DNA of 64,000 nt, taken from NCBI RefSeq assembly GCF_052180245.1, contig NZ_CP197474.1, forward strand, positions 2,418,001 through 2,482,000. The letters are read 5' to 3'. How positions within the stretch are numbered: position 1 is the first letter of the stretch; each line of letters opens with the position of its first letter. The position numbers were made by a program, and so were the translations under genes. The notes beneath the pieces were generated by a model. The model searched no databases. It saw only the letters and a list, made by a program, of their open reading frames with translations, and was not told the DNA's origin. Positions 31,680-40,764 of the stretch are shown piece after piece. This DNA comes from Parapusillimonas sp013416435 (GTDB lineage Bacteria > Pseudomonadota > Gammaproteobacteria > Burkholderiales > Burkholderiaceae_B).

Positions 31680-33209
31680 TCAATCCCACTCCGGCTCGAT
31701 CCAGGCTGCGTCCTGGTCAAGCGGCCAGACGGGCCTGGGCAGCCGCTTGAAATGGATCTGCGACAGGTTTGGCGTCGTCAGGCCGGGACTATCGACGTCG
31801 TGGATGCGCTCGTTCGGGAAGAACTCGTCGAAGCCCGCGCGATAATGCCCGCGGCTTTTCACGATCAGGATGTGCAGGCGCGATATATCCAGCCCGTGCA
31901 TTTCCAGCATCGCAGGCTCCGCAAGCTGGCGGCGCAAGCTGCCCACCACCACCTGCATGCCCGAGTCGCATAATTCGATCAGCGCGCTGGCACCCAACGA
32001 GAACTTGCGCCCGCGCAGAATGCCACGGCGTCCCACGCCATTGCCGTCGGTCAGGCACAAGACTTTGGCCCGTGCCTCGTAGCGCTGCGTATAGCTCCCC
32101 GGCTGGGCATTGAACACCGCCTGGAACTCTCCCCCGACCCCGGCTTCGTGCGCCTTCGCCGCGACCTCCGGCGAGACGAACACGCCCAGGGTGACCCCGG
32201 GGACGCGCGCGCGGTCGAAAGCTTCGAGCAGCCAGGTCGTATTGCCGCCGCCCCCGCCGCCCGGGTTGTCGGCCACGTCGGCAAAAAGCAAAGGCTGTTC
32301 CGCCTTGGCCGCCAGCTCTACGGCCTTGGCCACGTCTATCGTATTGGCGATATAACGTCCACGATCCTTCCAGACATCGCGGGCAAGCTCGAGCGCGGCT
32401 CGCCGAGCCGCCGCCAGGTCGCCGCGCGCCGTGACGGTAACGGTCATGCCGCATTTGGGCAGGTCGGAAAACACGAAACCCGACGCCGCCGACACCACGG
32501 CAATGGGCCCCTGGCCCTTCGGTTGCATCATCGTCTCGGCTCGCCGCACGATGTCGGCATACGGGCCTTGATGGGTGGAGAGCGTGACCGAAGGCGGCGT
32601 AATGGGCAGCCGTATGTACGCCGTCACCAGGCGTTCGCCCTCGAAGACTTCGTGCAGCAGATCGGCGGCCTCGGCCGCGCGCTCGCGCTGATCGACATGA
32701 GGGTTGGTGCGATAGCTGACCAGGGCGTCGAGGCTCGCAACGGTTTCCTCTGAAACATTGCAATGCAGATCGTGCGTCGCAATGACGGGGACATCCGGCC
32801 CGACGATAGAACGGATCAGGCGGGCAAGCTGGGCCTCGGTGTCGTCCACTCCGACCGCGGAAGAAGCGCCATGATTGGCGATATACACGCCATCCACGGG
32901 ACCTTGGGCGCGCAGCCGGGACTCCACCTGCGAGATGAAGTCGCGCCAGACATCGGCCGCCGCCGGCCCCCCGGGGGGGGCGCCCACCACGATCAGCGGC
33001 ACCGGCGTCCAGGGACCGAGCGCATCCATGCGCTGGTAAAAGCCGGGAATCTCGGCGGGCAAGTGGCTGACGCTTCGCGCCAGCGCCGAGATGCCGTCCC
33101 CTTCCTCCCAGCACTGCGCAATGAAGTCACCCTTCTCGGAAGGCGGCGCAAACGCGTTGGCCTCGAGATGGAACCCCAGAATGGCCACTCTCGGCCCCGA
33201 TCCGTTCAT
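31680..33209 (-). CDS. M81 family metallopeptidase (MlrC-like)
   Basis: 509 residues from the ATG at 33207-33209, chosen for the AAGGAGG four bases upstream; an ATG five codons earlier is possible. The start RVAILGFHLEANAFAP is typical of the MlrC/microcystinase C family. Probable metal-binding residues lie in NHGASSAV and ATHDLHCNVSEE. The last part (DSPGLTTPNLSQIHF) is conserved. Members cleave small or modified peptides. It is the last gene of a peptide ABC transporter operon, 17 bases after the binding protein, suggesting use of the imported peptide. Confidence 0.87.
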   Translation of the reverse strand: MNGSGPRVAILGFHLEANAFAPPSEKGDFIAQCWEEGDGISALARSVSHLPAEIPGFYQRMDALGPWTPVPLIVVGAPPGGPAAADVWRDFISQVESRLRAQGPVDGVYIANHGASSAVGVDDTEAQLARLIRSIVGPDVPVIATHDLHCNVSEETVASLDALVSYRTNPHVDQRERAAEAADLLHEVFEGERLVTAYIRLPITPPSVTLSTHQGPYADIVRRAETMMQPKGQGPIAVVSAASGFVFSDLPKCGMTVTVTARGDLAAARRAALELARDVWKDRGRYIANTIDVAKAVELAAKAEQPLLFADVADNPGGGGGGNTTWLLEAFDRARVPGVTLGVFVSPEVAAKAHEAGVGGEFQAVFNAQPGSYTQRYEARAKVLCLTDGNGVGRRGILRGRKFSLGASALIELCDSGMQVVVGSLRRQLAEPAMLEMHGLDISRLHILIVKSRGHYRAGFDEFFPNERIHDVDSPGLTTPNLSQIHFKRLPRPVWPLDQDAAWIEPEWD

Positions 33210-33226
33210 ACCGCCTCCTTGCATGC

Positions 33227-34819
33227 TTACGCCTTCTTCTTGACGGTATAGAACAGCGAGATCTGTGGCTGGAAGTCTTCCCATTCCTTACGCAGCGCGG
33301 TGACGGGGTAGCTGGCGCCCAGCGGAACGTAAGGAACGTCTTCAAACACTTGCAGCTGGATCTCGCGGCAGATCTTCTTCTGGGTTTCGAGATCGGGCGC
33401 GTTGAACCAGTCCATGCGCAGCTTTTCGATCTTCTCGCTGGTGGGCCATCCGAACCAGGCCTTTTCGCCATTGCCGCGCAAGGCGAGATGGCCCGCGGGA
33501 TCCAGATTGTTGGGACCGGTGTTGCCGGTGAACGCCACGCTCCAGCCGCCATTCGAGACGGGCTCTTTGCTGTTGCGGCGTTGCACGGCAGTGCCCCAGT
33601 CCACGGTCTGCACGTCCAGGTTGAAGCCCAGGCGCTTGAACAGGTCGGCGGTCACCAGCGCGGCGGCATGCCAGCTCGGGAAGTCGACGGGATCGAGCAG
33701 CACGACTTTTTCGCCGTTGTAGCCCGCGGCCTTGATGGCGGCCTTTGCCTTCTCGATATCCCGCTTGCCGGTCAGCTTCTCCATGCCCGCGTCGCTGTCC
33801 ATGGGCGAGCCCGGCACGAACACGCCGCACTTGTCGCTCCAGAACTCCGGGAAGTCGGCGCCATTGATTGCCGTCATGTATTCGGTCTGGTTCACCGCGC
33901 TCAGCACGGCCCGGCGAATCTCGACGTTGTTGAACGGCGCATGCAGATGGTTGAAGCGCATCACGCCGATGGTCGGCAGGCTGCGCTTGACCAGCTTGAT
34001 GTTGGCATCGTCGCGCAAGATGGGCAGGAAGTCGGTATCGACCATTTCCACGCCGTCGACTTCATTCGCCTGCAAGGCGGCAATCGCCGTTGCACGGTCG
34101 GGGATGATGTTCCACAGGACGCCGTCGACGTGCGCCACCTTGGGGCCCGCCGAAAAATCGGGCGCCATGCTGTCCTTGCGGGGCTGGTAGTCGGCGAATT
34201 TTTCATAGACCACGCGCGAACCGGAGACCCATTTGTCCGCCATAAACTTGAAGGGACCGCTGCCCACCATCTCCTGCACGCCTTCCGTTTCGGGGAGATT
34301 GGCAAGGCGTTCGGGCATGATGACGGCCATCATCCCGGACTGGCGGCCCAGCGCATTGAGGATCAGAGGGAAAGGCTTGGACAGCTTGAACTGTATGGTT
34401 TTTTCATCCAGCGCCGAAAACTCTTCCGTCGATTGCATCAGCGACCGGCCCATCAGGTCGCGCTTGGCCCAGCGGTTGATGCTGGCCACGACGTCGGCCG
34501 CGCGCACCCGCGAACCATCATGGAAACGCAGGCCATCGCGCAGCGTGATCTTCCACAGCAGCCCATCGTTCTCGGTGGTGTGGCCGGCGGCCATCTGTGG
34601 ATGCGGAATGTACTGGGAGTCCAGGCCATACAAGGTATCGAACACCAGTTGACCGTGTCCCTGCGTGACCGCCGCCGTGGTGAAGGTCGGGTCGAGCAAG
34701 GTCAGATCGGCTTGCGGCACCCAGCGAAAAACGGTTTTCTGCTGCGCCCAGGACATGCCGGGCAGGCTCATGGCGGCAAGCGATGCCGACGAGGTCAAAA
34801 GGAATTGTCTACGATCCAT
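33227..34819 (-). CDS. Peptide ABC transporter substrate-binding protein
   Basis: 530 residues from MDRRQFLLTSSASLAAMSLPG, a signal peptide with twin-arginine motif (DRRQFLL) and an AAGGAG site six bases before the ATG. The fold is that of the SBP family 5 (DppA/OppA/GsiB): VFRWVPQADLTLLDP, ITLRDGLRFHDGSRVRAADVV and the long C-terminal lobe. It captures di- or oligopeptides for the permeases encoded upstream. The earlier in-frame ATG at 34849 overlaps the ATPase stop and lacks a site. Confidence 0.92.
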   Translation of the reverse strand: MDRRQFLLTSSASLAAMSLPGMSWAQQKTVFRWVPQADLTLLDPTFTTAAVTQGHGQLVFDTLYGLDSQYIPHPQMAAGHTTENDGLLWKITLRDGLRFHDGSRVRAADVVASINRWAKRDLMGRSLMQSTEEFSALDEKTIQFKLSKPFPLILNALGRQSGMMAVIMPERLANLPETEGVQEMVGSGPFKFMADKWVSGSRVVYEKFADYQPRKDSMAPDFSAGPKVAHVDGVLWNIIPDRATAIAALQANEVDGVEMVDTDFLPILRDDANIKLVKRSLPTIGVMRFNHLHAPFNNVEIRRAVLSAVNQTEYMTAINGADFPEFWSDKCGVFVPGSPMDSDAGMEKLTGKRDIEKAKAAIKAAGYNGEKVVLLDPVDFPSWHAAALVTADLFKRLGFNLDVQTVDWGTAVQRRNSKEPVSNGGWSVAFTGNTGPNNLDPAGHLALRGNGEKAWFGWPTSEKIEKLRMDWFNAPDLETQKKICREIQLQVFEDVPYVPLGASYPVTALRKEWEDFQPQISLFYTVKKKA

Positions 34820-34845
34820 AACGAGCTCCTTGGAGTTGGCGGCGT

Positions 34846-36726
34846 TCAATATGCGCCGCCTATTGAATGTTGGGCCACATAGTGGCCTTCACCTACTTGC
34901 ACCAGCGCCCGCACGTCCGGCTCATCGCCGAGATCGCGGACGGGGCTGGGAATATCGCTGACTTCAAGCGCTTTGGCCCGACGCACGGAGGGATCCGCCA
35001 CCGGCACGGCCTGCATGAGCTTCCGCGTATAGGGGTGCTGCGGATTCTCGAAAATCATCTGGCGCGGACCGAGTTCGACGATCTGCCCCAGATACATGAC
35101 GGCTACGCGGTGGCTCACGCGTTCCACGACGGCCATGTCATGCGAAATGAACAGATAGGCGATTCCCAGTTCGCGCTGCAGATCAATGAGCAGATTCACG
35201 ATCTGCGCCTGGATGGACACGTCCAGCGCGGACACGGACTCGTCGGCGATCAAGACCTTGGGATTGACCGAGAGCGCGCGCGCTATGCAGATACGCTGCC
35301 TTTGCCCGCCCGAGAATTCGTGCGGCCAGCGCTTTGCCATCTTGGCGTCCAGTCCGACGCGCTCGAGGAGTTCGGCCACGCGACGGTCCGCCGCCGCGCC
35401 GCTGTGCAGACCGTGGATCAGCATCGGCTCTTTGATGCTGTCGCCGATGCGCATGCGCGGATTGAGCGATGCAAAGGGATCCTGGAACACGAACTGCATG
35501 TTGCGGCGCAAGTGGCGCATGGCTTCGGGATCGGCCCGGTCCAGCGTCTTGCCGTCGAATTCGATCCGGCCGCCGACGGTAGGCGTCAGATGCATGAGAG
35601 AACGGCCGGTCGTCGTCTTGCCGCAGCCCGACTCCCCCACCAGGGAAAGCGTTTCGCCCGCATGCAGGTCGAAGCTTACTTTCTCGACGGCGTGCACCTT
35701 GCGCTTCACTCTCGAGAAAAAACCGCCACGCACGTCGAAGCGCGTGACCAGGTCCTGCACGCGCAGGATCACTTCGCCGGACGGACCGGCATAGCCGCCG
35801 GCCTCGGAAGCCGCCGGCGTCGGCAACGGCGCGCCTTGCGTGGAAGCGCCGCCGTCGAGTAGATCGAAATGGGCGGGCTGGGAAGTGCCGCGCATGGCGC
35901 CCAGCCTTGGAACGGCCGCCATCAGCGCCTTGGTGTAGGGATGCTGCGGCGCGTTGAACAGGCCGTGTACATCGTTGTTCTCTACGACGTCGCCCTTGCG
36001 CATCACCATCACCCGGTCGGCGACTTCGGCGACCACGCCCATGTCGTGCGTGATGAAGATCACGCCCATGTCCATCTCGCGCTGGAGCTCCTTGATCAGG
36101 CCCAGGATCTGCGCCTGTATGGTGACGTCCAGAGCCGTCGTCGGCTCATCGGCAATGAGCAGCGCGGGGCGGCAGGACAGCGCCATCGCGATCATCACCC
36201 TTTGCCGCATGCCGCCCGAGAGTTCGTGCGGGTAGCGCTTCAGGATGGCGCGCGAATCCGGGATGCGGACCTGGTCCAGCACACGGCGCGCAGCCGCTTC
36301 CGCCGTCTTGGCATCGCAATGCTGATGCAGCCGTATCGCCTCCACGATCTGGAACCCTACGGTCAGGACCGGGTTCAGGGAAGTCATGGGCTCCTGGAAT
36401 ATCATGCTGATATCTGCGCCGCGCATGGCGCGCATGGCTTCCTCCGAGGCGGCGAGCAGGTCGATCCGGCGCCCATCACGCGCATGGAACGCCATGCTGC
36501 CGGAGGCGATGCGTCCGCCGCCGAACTCGACCAGCCGCATGATGGCCAGGGATGTCACGGATTTTCCGGAGCCGGATTCGCCCACGATGGCGAGCGTTTC
36601 ACCGCGGTCCACATGCAGATTCAGCGATTTGACGGCCGTGAAAGCGTTCTCGCCCTGCCCGAAAATCACCGAGACGTCGGAAACGTCCAGGACGCGGCGG
36701 CCGGGATTCATGGAAGTTGCTGTCAT
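34846..36726 (-). CDS. Peptide ABC transporter ATPase, fused DppD-DppF type
   Basis: 626 residues with two complete ATP-binding domains in one chain. The first (about 10-265) has Walker A GESGSGKS and signature LSGGMRQR. The second (about 320-590) has GESGCGKT and FSGGQRQR. Each has an aspartate-glutamate Walker B (LLIADEPTTALDV, VLIADESVSALDV). The second has ES rather than EP, common in this family. It powers the importer; fusion replaces separate DppD and DppF. It follows the DppC-like gene by three bases. Confidence 0.94.
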   Translation of the reverse strand: MTATSMNPGRRVLDVSDVSVIFGQGENAFTAVKSLNLHVDRGETLAIVGESGSGKSVTSLAIMRLVEFGGGRIASGSMAFHARDGRRIDLLAASEEAMRAMRGADISMIFQEPMTSLNPVLTVGFQIVEAIRLHQHCDAKTAEAAARRVLDQVRIPDSRAILKRYPHELSGGMRQRVMIAMALSCRPALLIADEPTTALDVTIQAQILGLIKELQREMDMGVIFITHDMGVVAEVADRVMVMRKGDVVENNDVHGLFNAPQHPYTKALMAAVPRLGAMRGTSQPAHFDLLDGGASTQGAPLPTPAASEAGGYAGPSGEVILRVQDLVTRFDVRGGFFSRVKRKVHAVEKVSFDLHAGETLSLVGESGCGKTTTGRSLMHLTPTVGGRIEFDGKTLDRADPEAMRHLRRNMQFVFQDPFASLNPRMRIGDSIKEPMLIHGLHSGAAADRRVAELLERVGLDAKMAKRWPHEFSGGQRQRICIARALSVNPKVLIADESVSALDVSIQAQIVNLLIDLQRELGIAYLFISHDMAVVERVSHRVAVMYLGQIVELGPRQMIFENPQHPYTRKLMQAVPVADPSVRRAKALEVSDIPSPVRDLGDEPDVRALVQVGEGHYVAQHSIGGAY

Positions 36727-36729
36727 GGT

Positions 36730-37563
36730 TCAAATCCTCTTGGCCATGCGGGGATCGATGGCGTCGCGCAACCCGTCGCCGAGCATGTTGATGCCCAGAA
36801 TGGCGATCGACAGGAACAAGGCGGGGAAAGCGATGAGATGCGGCTTGATCTGCCAGAGCGCCCTGCCCTCGGCCATGATGTTGCCCCAGGATGGCGTGGC
36901 GGGCGGCACGCCCGCACCGATGAATGAAAGGCTGGCTTCCGCCAGGATGGCAACGCCGCAGATGTAGGTGGCCTGCACGGTCAGCGCGGCAACGGTATTG
37001 GGAAAAATGTGGCGCAGCACGATGCGCCCCCGGCTCGCGCCTGCGGCGATCGCGGCCTCGATGTAGGGTTGCTCGCGCAGCGAAAGCACCAGCCCCCGCA
37101 CAAGGCGAACGACCCGCGGGATCTCTGCGATCGTGATGGCGATGATCACGTTCTGCATGGAACCCTTGGTGAGGGCAATGAGCGCGATCGCCAGCAATAT
37201 GGTCGGAATCGACATGAAGCCGTCCATGATCCGCATGACGATGGCATCCACCCAGCGCACGAAGCCTGAAATCAGGCCGATGGCCACGCCGATGACGGTC
37301 GCCAGGAAGGCGACCGAGAAGCCCACGATGAGGGAGACGCGCGCCCCGTAGATAACCCGGGAATAGACGTCGCGGCCAAGCAGGTCGGTGCCGAACCAGA
37401 ATTGCGCATTGGGCGCACGCGTACGGTGTATGGGCGACAGCGCGGTCGGATCGGTGGTGCCCAGCCAGGGAGCCAGGACCGCCATCAGGGCGAGGCCCAG
37501 GACCAGCAGCCCTCCGACCGCAACGGTCGGATACTGGCGGAGAAAACGCATGGTACGGTTCAT
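36730..37563 (-). CDS. Peptide ABC transporter permease, DppC type
   Basis: 277 residues. An N-terminal transmembrane helix, then the LGTDLLGRDVYSRVIYGARVSL segment and the EAA-type loop EAAIAAGASRGRIVLRHIFPN are typical of DppC/OppC. Five to six membrane helices. Its ATG overlaps the TGA of the DppB-like gene by one base. Confidence 0.93.
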   Translation of the reverse strand: MNRTMRFLRQYPTVAVGGLLVLGLALMAVLAPWLGTTDPTALSPIHRTRAPNAQFWFGTDLLGRDVYSRVIYGARVSLIVGFSVAFLATVIGVAIGLISGFVRWVDAIVMRIMDGFMSIPTILLAIALIALTKGSMQNVIIAITIAEIPRVVRLVRGLVLSLREQPYIEAAIAAGASRGRIVLRHIFPNTVAALTVQATYICGVAILAEASLSFIGAGVPPATPSWGNIMAEGRALWQIKPHLIAFPALFLSIAILGINMLGDGLRDAIDPRMAKRI

Positions 37564-38504
37564 CAGTAATGGATCCTCGGGTCGAAAACACGATACAGCA
37601 GGTCGGCCGCAAGATTGATCAACACATAGGAAAAGCTGAACAACAGGATGACCCCTTGGATAATGGGATAGTCGCGGCGCAGGATGGCATCCACCGTCAG
37701 GCGGCCCAGGCCGGGGATGGCGAAGACCGTCTCGGTCACCACGGTTCCGCTGATCAGAAGCGCCACGCCGCTGGCGATGATGGTCACGATCGGCACGGCG
37801 GCATTCTTGAGGGCATGCAGGAAGAGAATGCTGCGATTGCTGACGCCCTTTGCCCTGGCCGTGCGCACATAATCCTGCGACAGCGTCTCGAGCAGCGTCG
37901 CGCGGGTAATGCGGGTGATCAAGGCAATGTAGACGCTGCCCAGGGCCAGAGCGGGCAGCACCAGGCTATGCAGCGAAGCCCCGAAACCCTGGGAGAACGG
38001 CACATAGCCCTGCACCGGGAACCAGCGCAACTGCAGGCCCAGCGTCCAGGCCAGGATATAGCCGACGACGAAGGAAGGAACGGAGAAACTCAGCACCGCC
38101 AGGACCATGATGCTGCGGTCATGCCAGCGGTTGTGCATCCAGGCGGCGAGCGCGCCGAAGGGAATGGCGACGATCACGGAAACGATGAGGGTCATGATCA
38201 TGAGCGTCACGGTCGGCGCCAGACGCTGGGCGATCATGGTGCTGACCGGCAACCCGGTGAACAAGGATGTGCCCAGGTCGCCGTGCGCGATGGCCCAGAT
38301 CCATTCGCCGAAGCGAAGCAGGAATGGCTTGTCGAGGCCCAGGGTGTCGCGTATGCGCGCGATATCCTGCTGTGTGGCGTCTTCCCCCGCCAGCAGTGCG
38401 GCCGGGTCTCCCGGCGCCAGGTCCAGCAAACCGAAAACAAATAAGGCGACGAACAGCATGACGGGCAAGGTCATGAGCAAGCGCCGTAGCGTATACGAAA
38501 GCAT
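37563..38504 (-). CDS. Peptide ABC transporter permease, DppB type
   Basis: 313 residues. It starts MLSYTLRRLLMTLPVMLFVALFVFGLL and has the family PGDPAALLAG loop and the EAA-like segment YVRTARAKGVSNRSILFLHALKNA. First gene of the operon dppB-dppC-dppDF-binding protein-M81 peptidase; the promoter should lie in the AT-rich 38505-38650 stretch. Confidence 0.93.
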   Translation of the reverse strand: MLSYTLRRLLMTLPVMLFVALFVFGLLDLAPGDPAALLAGEDATQQDIARIRDTLGLDKPFLLRFGEWIWAIAHGDLGTSLFTGLPVSTMIAQRLAPTVTLMIMTLIVSVIVAIPFGALAAWMHNRWHDRSIMVLAVLSFSVPSFVVGYILAWTLGLQLRWFPVQGYVPFSQGFGASLHSLVLPALALGSVYIALITRITRATLLETLSQDYVRTARAKGVSNRSILFLHALKNAAVPIVTIIASGVALLISGTVVTETVFAIPGLGRLTVDAILRRDYPIIQGVILLFSFSYVLINLAADLLYRVFDPRIHY

Positions 38505-38797
38505 TTGACTCCTTACTGCTGGATTCGCGGTGCGCGGACGGCCCAGCTCGATTGCAGGATTCTAAAGAGCGCAGTGGTTTCTAACAATTTCAAAATTTAC
38601 TTAATATGATTGCCTAAATTAGAACGACCGGCCAAAAAGCGCATGAATATTGGCCGCCCGCATACTCCTCCATCACAGAATCAGGGAAAACCCTTAGAAT
38701 TTCAATATGTTAGCGGCAGGGTTATGTCAGTACTTACCCTAGATCACCTAGTACAATCCCTAGCTTTTCCATATCGGTGCAAGGCACCAGAACCATC
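38505..38797. other. Divergent intergenic region, AT-rich
   Basis: 293 bases between the dppB-like and ykvI-like genes. The stretch 38575-38640 is markedly AT-rich compared with its surroundings and probably holds the divergent promoters. No gene, repeat copy or convincing RNA fold is seen. Confidence 0.5.
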
Positions 38798-39874
38798 ATG
38801 AATCGCTACGCAATACAGTTGGCGTTCGCCTATATGGGCGTCATCATCGGAGGCGGTTTCGCCTCGGGGCAGGAAATCCTTCAGTTTTTCACCGGCTACG
38901 GACTGGCCAGCATTGCGGGCACCGTCCTCGCCGGCGTCCTGTTCGCCTTCCTGGGCCGGCAGATCGCCCGCATGAGCACTCAGTTGCAGGCCGCCTCGCA
39001 CAAGGAAGTGCTGCGCATTCTGTTCGGGCGCAAAGCCGGCACCGTCATGGACGTTCTGCTTACGTTCTTCCTATATGGGGTGGGCGTCGCCATGCTGGCC
39101 GGAACCGGTTCCCTGTTCCAGCAGCAATTCGGCTTTTCCCCCCTCATCGGCGGCGCCTTCATGGCTGCCCTCGTCATCCTGACGCTATGCATGAACGTCA
39201 AGCGCATCATCGACCTGGTCAGCGCGGCCACGCCCATTCTGATGTGCATGGTCATCGTCATCACCATGTACTCGCTCTTCACCATCAATGCGAGCACGGA
39301 CGAACTGTTGCTTCTGAGCCGCCAGCAGGAAACCGTTGCGCCTCATTGGTCCATCGCCGCGATGCTGTATGCGTCGTTCAATATCGCCGTAGGCTTTCCC
39401 ATGCTGGCCGTCATTTCCGGCCGCACGGGCGACATCAAGACCACGTCCTTGGGCGGTGTGCTGGGCGGAATCGGGCTTGGCATTTTGATCCTGCTGATCA
39501 ACATCGCGCTGCTCTTCAACCTGAACCAGCTCCAGGGCGCCGAGCTTCCCACACTGGCGCTTGCCGCCCGCTTGTCTCCGATAGCGGGCATCCTGATGAC
39601 CATCGCGATCACCTGCATGATCTACAGCACGGCAGTGGGGATGTTCTTCGCGTTCAGCGCGCGCTTCACCCGACCGGAAACCAATGCCTTCCGAGGTTTC
39701 AGCATAGTCAGTTGCGGAATCGCGCTCGTCCTGGGACAGTTCGGATTCACCAAGCTGGTGGGCACCGTATACCCTCTGCTGGGATATCTTGGCTTGCTGC
39801 TGATCGCGGCCATAGGGGTCAACTGGTACCGCATCCGCAAGGAGCCAAGGGGTCAGACCCCATACGGGGTCTGA
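38798..39874 (+). CDS. YkvI-family membrane carrier with repeat-derived C-terminus
   Basis: 358 residues from the ATG at 38798. About ten hydrophobic helices; AFAYMGVIIGGGFASGQEILQFF is the YkvI-type glycine-rich N-terminus, related to the amino-acid/cation symporter fold. Function is not established; transport of an amino acid or similar is plausible. The last ten residues (EPRGQTPYGV) and the TGA are encoded by a GGGGTC palindrome, so the original stop has been lost. It ends 26 bases from the convergent M48 gene. Confidence 0.82.
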   Translation: MNRYAIQLAFAYMGVIIGGGFASGQEILQFFTGYGLASIAGTVLAGVLFAFLGRQIARMSTQLQAASHKEVLRILFGRKAGTVMDVLLTFFLYGVGVAMLAGTGSLFQQQFGFSPLIGGAFMAALVILTLCMNVKRIIDLVSAATPILMCMVIVITMYSLFTINASTDELLLLSRQQETVAPHWSIAAMLYASFNIAVGFPMLAVISGRTGDIKTTSLGGVLGGIGLGILILLINIALLFNLNQLQGAELPTLALAARLSPIAGILMTIAITCMIYSTAVGMFFAFSARFTRPETNAFRGFSIVSCGIALVLGQFGFTKLVGTVYPLLGYLGLLLIAAIGVNWYRIRKEPRGQTPYGV

Positions 39875-39878
39875 CCCC
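39849..39878. repeat. Palindrome 8, encodes the end of the YkvI-like protein
   Basis: A single complete palindrome, GGGGTCAGACCCC-ATAC-GGGGTCTGACCCC. Read in the frame of the upstream gene it gives GQTPYGV and stop. It lies between convergent genes. Confidence 0.95.
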
Positions 39879-39900
39879 CGCCTGAGCAGCGGTAGGAGCT

Positions 39901-40737
39901 TTATTTCCCGCCCGCCGCCTGATACAGCGGCATGACACGCTCGGCCGCCTGGGTGAGGTCCGCGCTGCGGCTGGCGGCGGAAGGATGGGTGGACAGGAAC
40001 TCCGGCGGTGCGGAGCTTCCGCCGAGCGCGCCCATTTTTTGCCACAGCGTCACCGCGGCCCGCGGATCGTAGCCGGCGCGTGCCGCCAGCTCCACCCCGA
40101 TGCGATCCGCCTCGGTTTCATGCGTGCGGCTGTTCGGCAAGGTAAACATGACGTTCGTCAGGGCGCTGCCCAGGTCGGCCGTCGCCCCTACGCCCGTTAC
40201 GGCGGAAAGAACGGAAAGCCCGACGTTGGTCACCATTTGCTGGGACACCTGTTCGCGGGCGTGCTCGCGCAGGGCGTGGGCCATTTCGTGGCCGATGACC
40301 GCCGCGAGCTCGGCATCGGTGGGCTTGATCTGGTTGATAAGACCGGCATAGACGGCCATTTTCCCGCCGGGCATGCACCAGGCATTGACCTCGTTGGAAT
40401 TGAGCACGTGGACTTCCCAATTCCAATTGCGGGCGTCAGGCCTGAAAGCGCCGACCTGCTGGATGAGCTTGTTGGCGATGGTCCTGACCCTGGCCGTCTG
40501 CGCGGCATTGACGTCCAGCGCTCCTTGCGCCCTGGCCTGGCCGATAAGGCTGGAATACTGCTGGGCCGCCTCTTGCTGCAAAGCGGCTTCCGACACCATG
40601 CCCGACATGTACTGCTTGCGCTCCACGCCCACAGAACCTGATTCCGTCGTCTGGACGGCGGCGCAACCGCCGAGCGCGGTGGCGACGGCCAGTGTGCAGA
40701 CCGCGACGCGGCGTGTCATCGATGTTTTCATTTTCAT
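39901..40737 (-). CDS. M48-family metalloprotease, lipoprotein
   Basis: 278 residues. Signal peptide with lipobox LGGC (Cys25), so membrane-anchored. The zinc motif HEMAH (His150, His154) and downstream HETEADRIGVELAARAGYDP are those of M48 peptidases such as LoiP/YggG and BepA. It likely degrades or assists misfolded envelope proteins. It follows aroC by 27 bases on the same strand and may share its transcript. Confidence 0.92.
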   Translation of the reverse strand: MKMKTSMTRRVAVCTLAVATALGGCAAVQTTESGSVGVERKQYMSGMVSEAALQQEAAQQYSSLIGQARAQGALDVNAAQTARVRTIANKLIQQVGAFRPDARNWNWEVHVLNSNEVNAWCMPGGKMAVYAGLINQIKPTDAELAAVIGHEMAHALREHAREQVSQQMVTNVGLSVLSAVTGVGATADLGSALTNVMFTLPNSRTHETEADRIGVELAARAGYDPRAAVTLWQKMGALGGSSAPPEFLSTHPSAASRSADLTQAAERVMPLYQAAGGK

Positions 40738-40764
40738 GGCAGTGAAGCTCCTTTCAAGACGGTA

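Noticed and set aside
33350..34882. 510-codon open frame on the plus strand
   Set aside because: Antisense of the peptide-binding protein gene, which has a signal peptide, ribosome site and family motifs.
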